A DNA stretch of 64,000 nucleotides from Pseudomonadota bacterium (lineage in GTDB: Bacteria > Pseudomonadota > Gammaproteobacteria > Burkholderiales > Burkholderiaceae_C). A program made the position numbers and the translations under genes. This document shows, in pieces, positions 56,096-64,000 of this stretch. The notes beneath the pieces were generated by a model. That model searched no databases, was not told where the DNA came from, and saw only the letters and a program-made list of their open reading frames with translations. The stretch lies in NCBI GenBank assembly GCA_031119395.1, contig JAVHYA010000006.1, forward strand, positions 31,748 through 95,747, in the 5' to 3' direction. How positions within the stretch are numbered: position 1 is the stretch's first letter; the number at the start of each line of letters is the position of its first letter.

Positions 56096-57204
56096 GCGGC
56101 GGCCCGCCGGTACTGCGCCCATGCGGCTTCGGTGGGCGTGGTGCCGGCACCGGGCAATTGGGGCAGACGGAAGTGGCCGTCGACCACCTCGGCCGGCTCG
56201 GTGAAGCAGTCCTTGATCCACGGGATGTACTCCAGCACCTCGCAGGCCGGGTGCGCATAGCTCAGGTGCACGTGCACCTGGCTCATGTCGCCCGCATGCG
56301 GCGCCACCGGCAGGCGGAAGGCGTGGGCCGCCTCGCACACCTGGATCACCTCGGTGAGGCCGCCCATGCGCGTGCAGTCGGGCTGCACCCAGTGGATGGC
56401 CCGCTGGGCGAAGAACTCGCTGAAGGCATCGGCCGTGTACAGCTGCTCGCCCAGCGCGACCGGGATGTGCGTGCTGCGGGCAAGTTGTGCGTGGCCCTTG
56501 ACGTCGTCGTGCCACAGCGGCTCCTCGAACCAGAAGACGTCGTGCGGCGCGGCGCCGCGGCAGAAGCGCAGACAGCTCGCCAGGTCCCACTTGCCGTTGC
56601 CGTCCACGGCCAGCGTCACGTCGGGGCCGATGGCCTCGCGCACGGCGGCCAGGCGGCGCAGGTCGCGCTCGACGGTGGAACCGACCTTGATCTTGATGCC
56701 CGTGAAGCCCTGCCCCACCGCCCGCCGCGCGCCCTCGACCAGCTTGTCGTCGGCGATGCTGAGCCAGCCGATGTCGGTGTTGTAGGCCCGCACGCGCTCG
56801 CGCACCTGGCCGCCGAGCAGCTTCCACAGCGGCACGCCGGCGGCCTTGGCCTTCAGGTCCCACAGCGCGACGTCGATGGCGGCGAGCGACAGCGTCGTGA
56901 TGCCCGCGCGCCCGATCCACTGCAGCGCCGGATCGCGCGCCAGCTTGCGCCACAGGCGGTGCACGTCGTTCGCGTCCTCGCCCACCAGCAGCGGCGCATG
57001 GCAGGTCTCGATGCAGCGCGTGATGAGCTGGTCGCTCGGCAGGTGCGCGTGCGTGCCGGTGAAGCCGTAGCCCGACAGGCCGTCCTCGGTGTCGATCTTG
57101 GCGCCCACCACGCCCCAGTGCGTGATGGTGTGCGTGCTGTCGGCGATCTGCGAACCCGTGACGGGCACGTGCAGGATGAAGGGGGTGACCGACCTGATCT
57201 TCAC
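56092..57204 (-). CDS. Enolase-superfamily (mandelate racemase / sugar-acid dehydratase type) enzyme
   Basis: A 370-residue enzyme of the mandelate racemase/muconate lactonising group. Metal ligands D201 (AVDGNGKW), E227 (WFEEP) and E253 (LGEQLY), a KIK motif at 171-173 and H303 ([11 protein letters not shown]) fit a family member using Lys and His bases; substrate unknown, possibly a sugar acid. I choose the GTG at 57204 ([16 protein letters not shown]) because GGAG lies at good spacing; in-frame ATGs at 57216 and further up fall in an intergenic repeat. It lies between aroQ and tag. Confidence 0.88.
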   Translation of the reverse strand: MKIRSVTPFILHVPVTGSQIADSTHTITHWGVVGAKIDTEDGLSGYGFTGTHAHLPSDQLITRCIETCHAPLLVGEDANDVHRLWRKLARDPALQWIGRAGITTLSLAAIDVALWDLKAKAAGVPLWKLLGGQVRERVRAYNTDIGWLSIADDKLVEGARRAVGQGFTGIKIKVGSTVERDLRRLAAVREAIGPDVTLAVDGNGKWDLASCLRFCRGAAPHDVFWFEEPLWHDDVKGHAQLARSTHIPVALGEQLYTADAFSEFFAQRAIHWVQPDCTRMGGLTEVIQVCEAAHAFRLPVAPHAGDMSQVHVHLSYAHPACEVLEYIPWIKDCFTEPAEVVDGHFRLPQLPGAGTTPTEAAWAQYRRAAA

Positions 57205-57215
57205 TGGCGTCTCCA

Positions 57216-57275
57216 TTGCTATCGTTTTCATAGCTGCCGGCGCCCGTCCCGCGGGCGCTGCAGGCCGATTTCTTT
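57216..57275 (+). repeat. Palindromic intergenic repeat, copy 3
   Basis: TTGCTATCGTTTTCATAGCTG head, then a GC hairpin (GCGCCCG / TCCCG / CGGGCGC) and GATTTCTTT. It lies between aroQ and the enolase-superfamily gene, in the leader of the latter. Confidence 0.8.
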
Positions 57276-57296
57276 CCAAGCGCCGGGCGCCCGGGC

Positions 57297-57746
57297 TCAG
57301 CCCGACACCTGCACCAGCGCCTCGATCGCCAGCGGATAGCCCTTGACGCCGAGGCCCACGATGATCCCGCGCGCCGCCGGCGAGATGTACGAGTGGTGGC
57401 GGAATTCCTCGCGCGCATGCACGTTGGAGATGTGCAGCTCGATCAGCGGCACGCTCGCGCCCTTGATGGCGTCGTGCAGCGCGATCGAGGTGTGGGTGTA
57501 GGCACCCGGGTTCATCACCACGCCGAGCATCGTGCCCGCCGCCACCTCGCGCCCGGCCTCGTGGATCCAGTCGATGAGCTGGCCTTCCCAGTTGGACTGG
57601 CGGCATTCGATCTCGACACCGAGACGCGCCCCCGCTTCGCCGCACATGCGCTCGACGTCGGCCAGCGTCTCGTGTCCGTACTGTGCGGGCTCGCGCGTGC
57701 CGAGCAGGTTGAGGTTCGGGCCGTTGAGGACAAGGATCTTTTTCAT
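57297..57746 (-). CDS. aroQ: Type II 3-dehydroquinate dehydratase
   Basis: Third step of the shikimate pathway. The 149-residue product is a complete type II enzyme: [19 protein letters not shown] with the catalytic tyrosine (Y23), [37 protein letters not shown] and the catalytic histidine in [18 protein letters not shown]. It is divergent from frmR and upstream of the enolase-superfamily gene and tag. Confidence 0.97.
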   Translation of the reverse strand: MKKILVLNGPNLNLLGTREPAQYGHETLADVERMCGEAGARLGVEIECRQSNWEGQLIDWIHEAGREVAAGTMLGVVMNPGAYTHTSIALHDAIKGASVPLIELHISNVHAREEFRHHSYISPAARGIIVGLGVKGYPLAIEALVQVSG

Positions 57747-57792
57747 GCGGGGGACTGGGGATGCGGGTCGGGCATCTTAGAGCGCCGCGGGC

Positions 57793-57820
57793 TTGCCAAT
57801 ACTCCCCCCAGGTATACACT
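57793..57820 (+). promoter_or_regulatory. frmR promoter with a probable FrmR operator
   Basis: TTGCCA, 16 bases, TACACT may be a sigma70 promoter. Overlapping it is ATACTCCCCCCAGGTAT, a C6 tract flanked by inverted ATAC/GTAT arms, the form of operator bound by FrmR/RcnR-type repressors. It ends 8-10 bases before the frmR ATG. Confidence 0.5.
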
Positions 57821-57827
57821 GGCCCGC

Positions 57828-58103
57828 ATGCCGCACTCCCCCGCCGAGAAGAAGAAAGCGCTGCTGCGCGTGCGCCGCATCCGCGGCCAGGCCGATGCGC
57901 TCGAGCGCGCGCTGGAGGCGGGTGCCGAATGCGGCGCCGTGCTGCAGCAGCTCGCGGCGATCCGCGGCGCCGTCAACGGGCTGATGTCCGAGGTGCTCGA
58001 ATCGCACATCCGCGAGGAATTCGGCCCGCCTTCCGACAGCGACCCGCGGCACGCCGCACGGGTGCGCGACATGACATCCCTGGTCCGCACCTACCTGCGC
58101 TGA
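57828..58103 (+). CDS. frmR: Formaldehyde-responsive transcriptional repressor FrmR
   Basis: FrmR is a small all-helical repressor (CsoR/RcnR family, DUF156) inactivated by formaldehyde. The 91-residue product has Pro2 (MPHSP), Cys35 ([20 protein letters not shown]) and His60 (LESHIREEF), equivalent to the Pro2/Cys35 pair that formaldehyde cross-links in E. coli FrmR. Downstream frmA, a hydrolase and fghA are its likely targets; it probably also represses itself. Confidence 0.94.
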   Translation: MPHSPAEKKKALLRVRRIRGQADALERALEAGAECGAVLQQLAAIRGAVNGLMSEVLESHIREEFGPPSDSDPRHAARVRDMTSLVRTYLR

Positions 58104-59243
<1,140 letters not shown>

Positions 59244-59262
59244 TGGCGCACACTCGGCGCCC

Positions 59263-60204
59263 ATGACCGCCGCCCCTGCCCTCGCCCCCTCGCTCGGCAG
59301 CCTGCACCGCGTGCGCGCCGGCGTGCTCGACGTCGCCTTCTGCGAAAGCGGGCCGGCCGACGGCACGCCGGTGCTGCTGATGCACGGCTTTCCCTACGAC
59401 GTGCATGCGTACGCCGAGGTCGCACCGCGGCTGGCGGCGCAGGGCTGCCGCGTCATCGTGCCCTTCCTGCGCGGCTACGGGCCGACCAGCTTCGTCGACG
59501 CGGCCACGCCGCGGTCCGGCGAGCAGGCCGCCCTGGGCGCCGACCTGCTGGCCCTGCTCGACGCGCTGGCCCTGCCGCGCGCGGTGCTGGCCGGCTACGA
59601 CTGGGGCGGGCGCGCCTGCTGCATCGTCGCGGCGCTGTGGCCCGGGCGCTGCAGGGGCCTCGTCTCGCTCAACAGCTACAACATCCAGCACATCGCCTCG
59701 GCGATGACGCCGGCGGCCCCAGAGAACGAGCTGCGCTACTGGTACCAGTACTACTTCCACGGCGAGCGCGGCCGTGCCGGCCTGCAGGCGAACCGCGCCG
59801 AGCTGTGCGAACTGCTGTGGCGGCTGTGGTCGCCCACCTGGCGCTTCGATGCCGCCACCTACGCGCGCACCGCGGCGGCCTTCGACAACCCGGATTTCGT
59901 CGATGTGGTGATCCACTCCTACCGCCACCGCTTCGGCCTGGTGCCCGGCGACCCGGCCGTCGCCGGCATCGAGGCGCGGCTCGCGCTGCAGCCGCCCATC
60001 ACCGTGCCGGCCGTCACCCTCGACGGTGCCGACGACGGCGTGATGCCCGTCGGCGGCACGGCAGCGCACACCCACCACTTCACCGGCCCGCACGTGCACC
60101 GCGTCGTGCCCGGCGCCGGCCACAACCTGCCGCAGGAGCAGCCCGAGGCCTTCGCCCGCGCCGTGCTCGACCTGCTGCGGCCCGAGACCCTCGACCTGCC
60201 ATGA
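59263..60204 (+). CDS. Epoxide-hydrolase-like alpha/beta hydrolase in the frm operon
   Basis: A 313-residue soluble alpha/beta hydrolase. It has the oxyanion motif HGFP (residues 41-44), an aspartate nucleophile D113 in AGYDWGGRACC as in epoxide hydrolases and haloalkane dehalogenases (not the serine of esterases), an acid near D257 and H287 in VVPGAGHNLPQEQP. It lies 19 bases after frmA and overlaps fghA by 4 bases, so it belongs to the formaldehyde operon. The substrate is unknown. Confidence 0.88.
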   Translation: MTAAPALAPSLGSLHRVRAGVLDVAFCESGPADGTPVLLMHGFPYDVHAYAEVAPRLAAQGCRVIVPFLRGYGPTSFVDAATPRSGEQAALGADLLALLDALALPRAVLAGYDWGGRACCIVAALWPGRCRGLVSLNSYNIQHIASAMTPAAPENELRYWYQYYFHGERGRAGLQANRAELCELLWRLWSPTWRFDAATYARTAAAFDNPDFVDVVIHSYRHRFGLVPGDPAVAGIEARLALQPPITVPAVTLDGADDGVMPVGGTAAHTHHFTGPHVHRVVPGAGHNLPQEQPEAFARAVLDLLRPETLDLP

Positions 60205-61085
60205 GCGATACCGCCGCTTCCTTCCAGACCCTCTCGTCGCACGCCTGCTTCGGCGGCACCCAGCATTTCCTCTCGCACGAGTCGCGCGAGATCGGCCTGC
60301 CCATGCGCTTCTCGGTCTACCTGCCGCCGCAGGCGCAGCAGGGGCCGGTGCCCGCCCTGGTCTACCTGGCCGGCCTGACCTGCAACGAAGAGACCTTCGC
60401 GATCAAGGCCGGCGCGCAGCGCCTGGCAGCCGAGCACGGCATCGCCCTCGTCGCGCCCGACACCAGCCCCCGCGGCCCCGCGGTGGAGCAGTTGCCCGGC
60501 GCCACCGAAAGCTGGGACTTCGGCATCGCCGCCGGCTTCTACCTCGACGCCACCGCCGAGCCCTGGGCCACCCACTTCCGCATGGAGAGCTGGATCGTCC
60601 ATGAGCTGCTGCCGCTGGTGGCGCAGCGCCTGCCCATCGATGGCCAGCGCATCGGCCTCTTCGGCCACTCGATGGGTGGGCACGGCGCGCTCACGCTGGC
60701 GCTGCGGCACCCGGGCCGCTTTGCATCGCTCTCGGCTTTCGCGCCCATCTGCGCGCCCAGCGAGTGTCCGTGGGGCGAGAAGGCCTTCGGCCGCTACTTC
60801 GGCAGTTCGCAAGACGCGCGCGCCCAGTGGCTGGCCCACGACGCGGCGGCGCTCATGCAGTCGCAGACCGCGGCGCCCTACCCCGACGGCATCCTGGTCG
60901 ACCAGGGCCTGGCCGACAAATTCCTGGCCGAGCAGTTGCACCCCGAGCGGCTCGAGGCCGCCTGCGGCGCCGCGGGCCAGCCGCTCACCTTGCGCCGCCA
61001 CGCCGGCTACGACCACGGCTACTACTTCATCCAGAGCTTCATGGCCGACCATCTGGCGCACCACGCGCGCACGCTGTGCCGCTGA
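60201..61085 (+). CDS. fghA: S-formylglutathione hydrolase
   Basis: Hydrolyses S-formylglutathione to formate and glutathione. The 294-residue esterase-D-family product has the conserved YLAGLTCNEETFAIKAGAQR, the nucleophile S157 in GHSMGGHGAL, an acid in the DQGLADKF segment (D234) and H272 in DHGYYFIQSFMADHL. The ATG overlaps the upstream hydrolase stop (ATGA). A repeat begins directly after the stop. Confidence 0.96.
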   Translation: MSDTAASFQTLSSHACFGGTQHFLSHESREIGLPMRFSVYLPPQAQQGPVPALVYLAGLTCNEETFAIKAGAQRLAAEHGIALVAPDTSPRGPAVEQLPGATESWDFGIAAGFYLDATAEPWATHFRMESWIVHELLPLVAQRLPIDGQRIGLFGHSMGGHGALTLALRHPGRFASLSAFAPICAPSECPWGEKAFGRYFGSSQDARAQWLAHDAAALMQSQTAAPYPDGILVDQGLADKFLAEQLHPERLEAACGAAGQPLTLRRHAGYDHGYYFIQSFMADHLAHHARTLCR

Positions 61086-61142
61086 TTGCTATCGATTTCA
61101 TAGCTGCTGGCGCCCGTCGGACGGGCGCCGCGGGCACTTTTT
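61086..61142 (+). repeat. Palindromic intergenic repeat, copy 4 (terminator-like)
   Basis: TTGCTATCGATTTCATAGC head, then GGCGCCCGT / CGG / ACGGGCGCC (9 perfect pairs) and, seven bases on, five T. It starts on the base after the fghA stop and may act as its terminator. Confidence 0.82.
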
Positions 61143-61155
61143 GCTTGTGACTGCC

Positions 61156-61653
61156 ATGGCGCTCGCCGACTTCGACCGCTTGCAGCTGCGCCCATGGAGC
61201 GGCAGTCGCGAGGAGCGGGCCGCACTCGCCGGCATCTGGCGCCGGGCCTGGTGCGCGGCCCAAAGGCATGGCGTCGAACAGGTGGCGCCCATCGGCCCAT
61301 GGCTGGCGCGGGTGGAGGCCGAGTTCGTGGCCCCGGCCGAGGTGCACATCGCCGAGCGCGGCGGCCAGCCGCTCGCCTTCATGGTGATGCTGCCGGATCG
61401 GGCCTACGTGGCGCAGCTGTACGTCGACCCGCACCGGCACGGCCAGGGCCTGGGCCGGCGCCTGCTCGACACCGCCTGCCGGCGCATGCCGGCGGGCTGG
61501 CGCCTGCACGTGGCCACGGCGAACGCCATGGGACAGCGCTTCTACGAGCGCTATGGCCTGGAGCGCGGCGTGATCGACCGCCACCCCGCCACCGGCCGGG
61601 AGCGCGTGGACTTCCGCTGGCGCCCCGGCGCCGGCAGGGTGGCCGGCGCATGA
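61156..61653 (+). CDS. GNAT-family acetyltransferase
   Basis: A 165-residue N-acetyltransferase. The acetyl-CoA binding motif A is clear: VAQLYVDPHRHGQGLGRRLL (residues 85-104), with motif B at NAMGQRFYERYGLE. The substrate cannot be predicted. The start may be the GTG at 61147 or this ATG; it lies just after a terminator-like repeat. Its stop overlaps the start of the next gene by 4 bases. Confidence 0.9.
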   Translation: MALADFDRLQLRPWSGSREERAALAGIWRRAWCAAQRHGVEQVAPIGPWLARVEAEFVAPAEVHIAERGGQPLAFMVMLPDRAYVAQLYVDPHRHGQGLGRRLLDTACRRMPAGWRLHVATANAMGQRFYERYGLERGVIDRHPATGRERVDFRWRPGAGRVAGA

Positions 61654-62303
61654 GCGAGAACCCACCGGATCCCGCGGCGCCTGCCGCGCGCCGTCGCCCG
61701 TCGTCGCCAGCCGTTCCCACACGCGACGAGATCGCGCTGCTGCCGCTGTTCGAAGGCCTGCCGCTGGACGCGATCACCGTCGTGCGCACGCCGGCCGACG
61801 CGGATCGCGCCCGCGATGCGCTGCTGACCGCCGGCGCCTGCGGCTTCGACACCGAGTCCAAGCCCACCTTCCGCAAGGACGAGGTCAACACCGGCCCGCA
61901 TGTCCTGCAGTTCGCCACGCGCGAGCGGGCCTGGCTGTTCCAGCTGCTGCGCGCCGACTGTCTGCCCATCGCCGCCGACCTGCTGGCGTCGCCGGTCCTC
62001 GTCAAGGTGGGATTCGGCCTGGACACCGACCGCACGCTGATCCGCAACCGCCTGGCGGTCGAGCCCACGGCCGTGGTCGACCTCGACCACGAATTCCGCC
62101 GCCGGGGCCACCGCCAATCGGTGGGCGTGAAGAGCGCCGTCGCGCTGGTGTTCGGCCAGCGCTTCGTCAAGTCGCGCAAGGCCACCACTTCCAACTGGGC
62201 CGCCGCGCGCCTGACCGAGGCGCAGCTGCGCTACGCGGCCAACGATGCGTATGCGGCGCTGCGGGTGTACGAGGCGCTCGCCTCCTCCCCCGGCACCCGC
62301 TGA
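61650..62303 (+). CDS. DEDDy-type 3'-5' exonuclease domain protein
   Basis: A 217-residue protein made of one 3'-5' exonuclease domain (RNase D/WRN type). Acidic residues: D67 and E69 (GFDTES), D125 or D127 (GFGLDTD), D199 with Y195 (YAANDAY), i.e. ExoI, ExoII and ExoIII of the DEDDy group. It lacks the HRDC domains of RNase D. Translationally coupled to the GNAT gene (ATGA overlap). DNA or RNA as substrate is unknown. Confidence 0.9.
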   Translation: MSENPPDPAAPAARRRPSSPAVPTRDEIALLPLFEGLPLDAITVVRTPADADRARDALLTAGACGFDTESKPTFRKDEVNTGPHVLQFATRERAWLFQLLRADCLPIAADLLASPVLVKVGFGLDTDRTLIRNRLAVEPTAVVDLDHEFRRRGHRQSVGVKSAVALVFGQRFVKSRKATTSNWAAARLTEAQLRYAANDAYAALRVYEALASSPGTR

Positions 62304-62415
62304 CCGCCCTGCCCCCGGGCCGGCATGGGGCCACTGCGCCGCCGGGAGCGAAGCGACCGTCGCGTTGCCACAATGGTCGGCCGCGCGCCGGAGCGCCGCA
62401 CACCTGAAGGACACC

Positions 62416-63846
62416 ATGAACACTGCTGACAAGAAAAGCGATTTCGGACTGATCGGCCTGGCCGTGATGGGCCAGAACCTGGTGCTGAACGTGGAAAGCC
62501 GCGGCTTCCAGGTCAGCGTCTACAACCGCACCACCAGCGTCACCGACGCCTTCGTGGCGAAGAACCCCGGCAAGAAACTGGTGGGTTGCGACACGCTCGA
62601 GGCCTTCGTGCAGAGCCTGGCGACGCCGCGCAAGATCATGGTGATGGTCAAGGCCGGCGCACCGGTCGACCAGGTCATCGAGCAGCTCATCCCGCTGCTG
62701 GAGAAGGACGACATCGTCATCGACGGCGGCAACAGCCTCTACACCGACACCGAGCGGCGCGACGCGTACCTGGCCGGCAAGGGCCTGCGCTTCATCGGCG
62801 CCGGCGTCTCGGGCGGCGAGGAAGGGGCGCGCAAGGGCCCGGCGATCATGCCCGGCGGCCCGGCCTCCACCTGGGAGGTGATGAAGCCGATCTTCGAGAG
62901 CATCGCCGCCAAGGTCGACGGCCAGCCCTGCGTCATCCACATCGGACCCGGCGGCGCGGGCCACTACGTGAAGATGATCCACAACGGCATCGAGTACGGC
63001 GACATGCAGCTCATCTGCGAGGCCTATGCGCTGTTCAAGGCCGCGGGCTTCACCACCGACGAGATGGCGGCCGTCTTCAACCAGTGGAACGAGGGCGACC
63101 TGCAGAGCTACCTGATCCAGATCACCGGCAAGGCGCTGGAGCAGAAGGACCCGGACACCGGCAAGCCGCTGGTGGACGTGATCCTCGACAAGGCAGGCCA
63201 GAAGGGCACCGGCCAATGGACGCTGATCAACGCGGCCGAGCAGGCGGTGGTGATCAGCACCATCAACGCCGCCGTCGAGGCGCGCGTGCTCTCGTCGCAG
63301 AAGAAGCAGCGCGTGGCCGCCAGCGCCGTGCTGCAGGGCCCGACGCCCGCCTTGTCGCTCGAGAAGAAGGCGCTGGTCGACAAGGTGCACGATGCGCTCT
63401 ACGCCTCGAAGGTCATCAGCTACACGCAGGGCTTCGACCTCATCAAGACCATGGGCGAGAAGCGGCAGTGGGGCCTGGACCTGGGCGGCATCGCGTCGAT
63501 CTGGCGCGGCGGCTGCATCATCCGCGCGCGCTTCCTCAACCGCATCACCGAGGCGTACCGCAACGATGCGGCGCTGGCCAACCTGATGCTCGCGCCCTTC
63601 TTCAAGGAACTGCTCAACCGCACGCAGCAGAACTGGCGCGAGGTGGTGGCCCTGGCCGTGAGCAACGGCATCCCGGTGCCGGCCTTCGGCGCCTCGCTGG
63701 CCTACTACGACAGCTACCGCTCGGCCCGCCTGCCGGCCAACCTGCTGCAGGCGCAGCGCGACTTCTTCGGCGCCCACACCTACGAGCGCATCGACCAGCC
63801 CGAGGGCCGGTTCTTCCACACCGAATGGCCCGAGGTGATCGAGTAA
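62416..63846 (+). CDS. gnd: 6-phosphogluconate dehydrogenase (decarboxylating)
   Basis: Oxidative pentose-phosphate enzyme giving ribulose 5-phosphate, CO2 and NADPH. The 476-residue product is the long form: NADP fold GLAVMGQNLVLN (residues 14-25), IGAGVSGGEEGARKGPAIMP, the catalytic GPGGAGHYVKMIHNGIEYGD and a full C-terminal domain (YYDSYRSARLPANLLQAQRD). AAGGACACC precedes the ATG. It stands alone, convergent with the gene at the right edge. Confidence 0.97.
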   Translation: MNTADKKSDFGLIGLAVMGQNLVLNVESRGFQVSVYNRTTSVTDAFVAKNPGKKLVGCDTLEAFVQSLATPRKIMVMVKAGAPVDQVIEQLIPLLEKDDIVIDGGNSLYTDTERRDAYLAGKGLRFIGAGVSGGEEGARKGPAIMPGGPASTWEVMKPIFESIAAKVDGQPCVIHIGPGGAGHYVKMIHNGIEYGDMQLICEAYALFKAAGFTTDEMAAVFNQWNEGDLQSYLIQITGKALEQKDPDTGKPLVDVILDKAGQKGTGQWTLINAAEQAVVISTINAAVEARVLSSQKKQRVAASAVLQGPTPALSLEKKALVDKVHDALYASKVISYTQGFDLIKTMGEKRQWGLDLGGIASIWRGGCIIRARFLNRITEAYRNDAALANLMLAPFFKELLNRTQQNWREVVALAVSNGIPVPAFGASLAYYDSYRSARLPANLLQAQRDFFGAHTYERIDQPEGRFFHTEWPEVIE

Positions 63847-63873
63847 GGCACTTCGGCCCACCGGCCGCGCGGC

Positions 63874-64000
63874 TCAGGCGGACTTGCCGCGTCCGCGCGG
63901 CGCCTTGCGCGCGCCGCTTCCCGTGCCGCGCGGCGCCGGCGCCGGTGCCGCGGCCGCCTGCATCTGCTCCAGGGCTGCGAGCGCATCCACCCGCGCCATG
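63874..64000 (-). CDS. C-terminal end of an unknown gene (runs off the right edge)
   Basis: A minus-strand frame with a stop at 63874 whose visible 41 residues are an Ala/Pro-rich tail ending in basic APRGRGKSA. An in-frame ATG (63999) makes a tiny complete protein formally possible, but a basic low-complexity C-terminus of a longer protein is more likely. Not identifiable. Confidence 0.5.
   Translation of the reverse strand, partial: MARVDALAALEQMQAAAAPAPAPRGTGSGARKAPRGRGKSA

Noticed and set aside
62245..62415. In-frame extension of gnd upstream of 62416
   Set aside because: The extra 57 codons overlap the exonuclease gene, have no similarity to 6-phosphogluconate dehydrogenases, and the ATG at 62416 has a ribosome binding site.

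Overview
The window is chromosomal DNA of a high-GC betaproteobacterium, most likely a member of the Comamonadaceae (Burkholderiales; Variovorax- or Xylophilus-like). The evidence is the gene order fliC-fliD-fliS-fliT/fliE/fliF..., flhDC followed by motAB, an frmR-frmA-fghA formaldehyde locus, and an intergenic repeat of a type I associate with this family. Genus is inference. No rRNA, tRNA, CRISPR, insertion sequence or prophage was seen. Coding density is high and many genes overlap by 4 bases (ATGA).

Positions 1 to about 35.8 kb hold a nearly complete flagellar regulon. Minus strand: the end of fliR, then fliQPONML and fliKJIHGF (export gate, C ring, ATPase, MS ring). fliE follows on plus, then fliT, fliS, fliD and fliC on minus. 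Next come flhDC (master regulator), motAB, and flhB-flhA-flhF-fliA on plus; flgN, flgM and flgA on minus; and flgB through flgL on plus (rod, hook, rings, junction). FliA (sigma28)-type promoters are visible before fliC and flgM. No chemotaxis gene lies anywhere in the cluster, and FliM lacks the N-terminal peptide that normally binds CheY-P.

From 35.8 to 43.1 kb lies a signalling block: one HDOD-family gene directly behind flgL, then a minus-strand set HDOD / GGDEF-EAL / EAL-HDOD preceded by a third good sigma28-type promoter. This links the block to the flagellar late regulon and is the most interesting part of the window.

From 43.3 to 49.3 kb are housekeeping genes: psd, a small winged-helix regulator, an FKBP-type prolyl isomerase, and grpE-dnaK-dnaJ with a terminator between dnaK and dnaJ. 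A 0.78 kb AT-richer intergenic region with a sigma54-like promoter leads into prkA-yeaH-spoVR (50.0 to 54.9 kb), a stress and nitrogen-starvation type operon.

From 54.9 kb to the end are a small unknown gene; aroQ / enolase-superfamily gene / tag (minus); frmR-frmA-hydrolase-fghA (plus, glutathione-dependent formaldehyde detoxification with an epoxide-hydrolase-like gene inserted); a GNAT acetyltransferase coupled to a DEDDy 3'-5' exonuclease; gnd; and the tail of a minus-strand gene at the edge. Four copies of a palindromic intergenic repeat occur at 44.2, 49.35, 57.2 and 61.1 kb.
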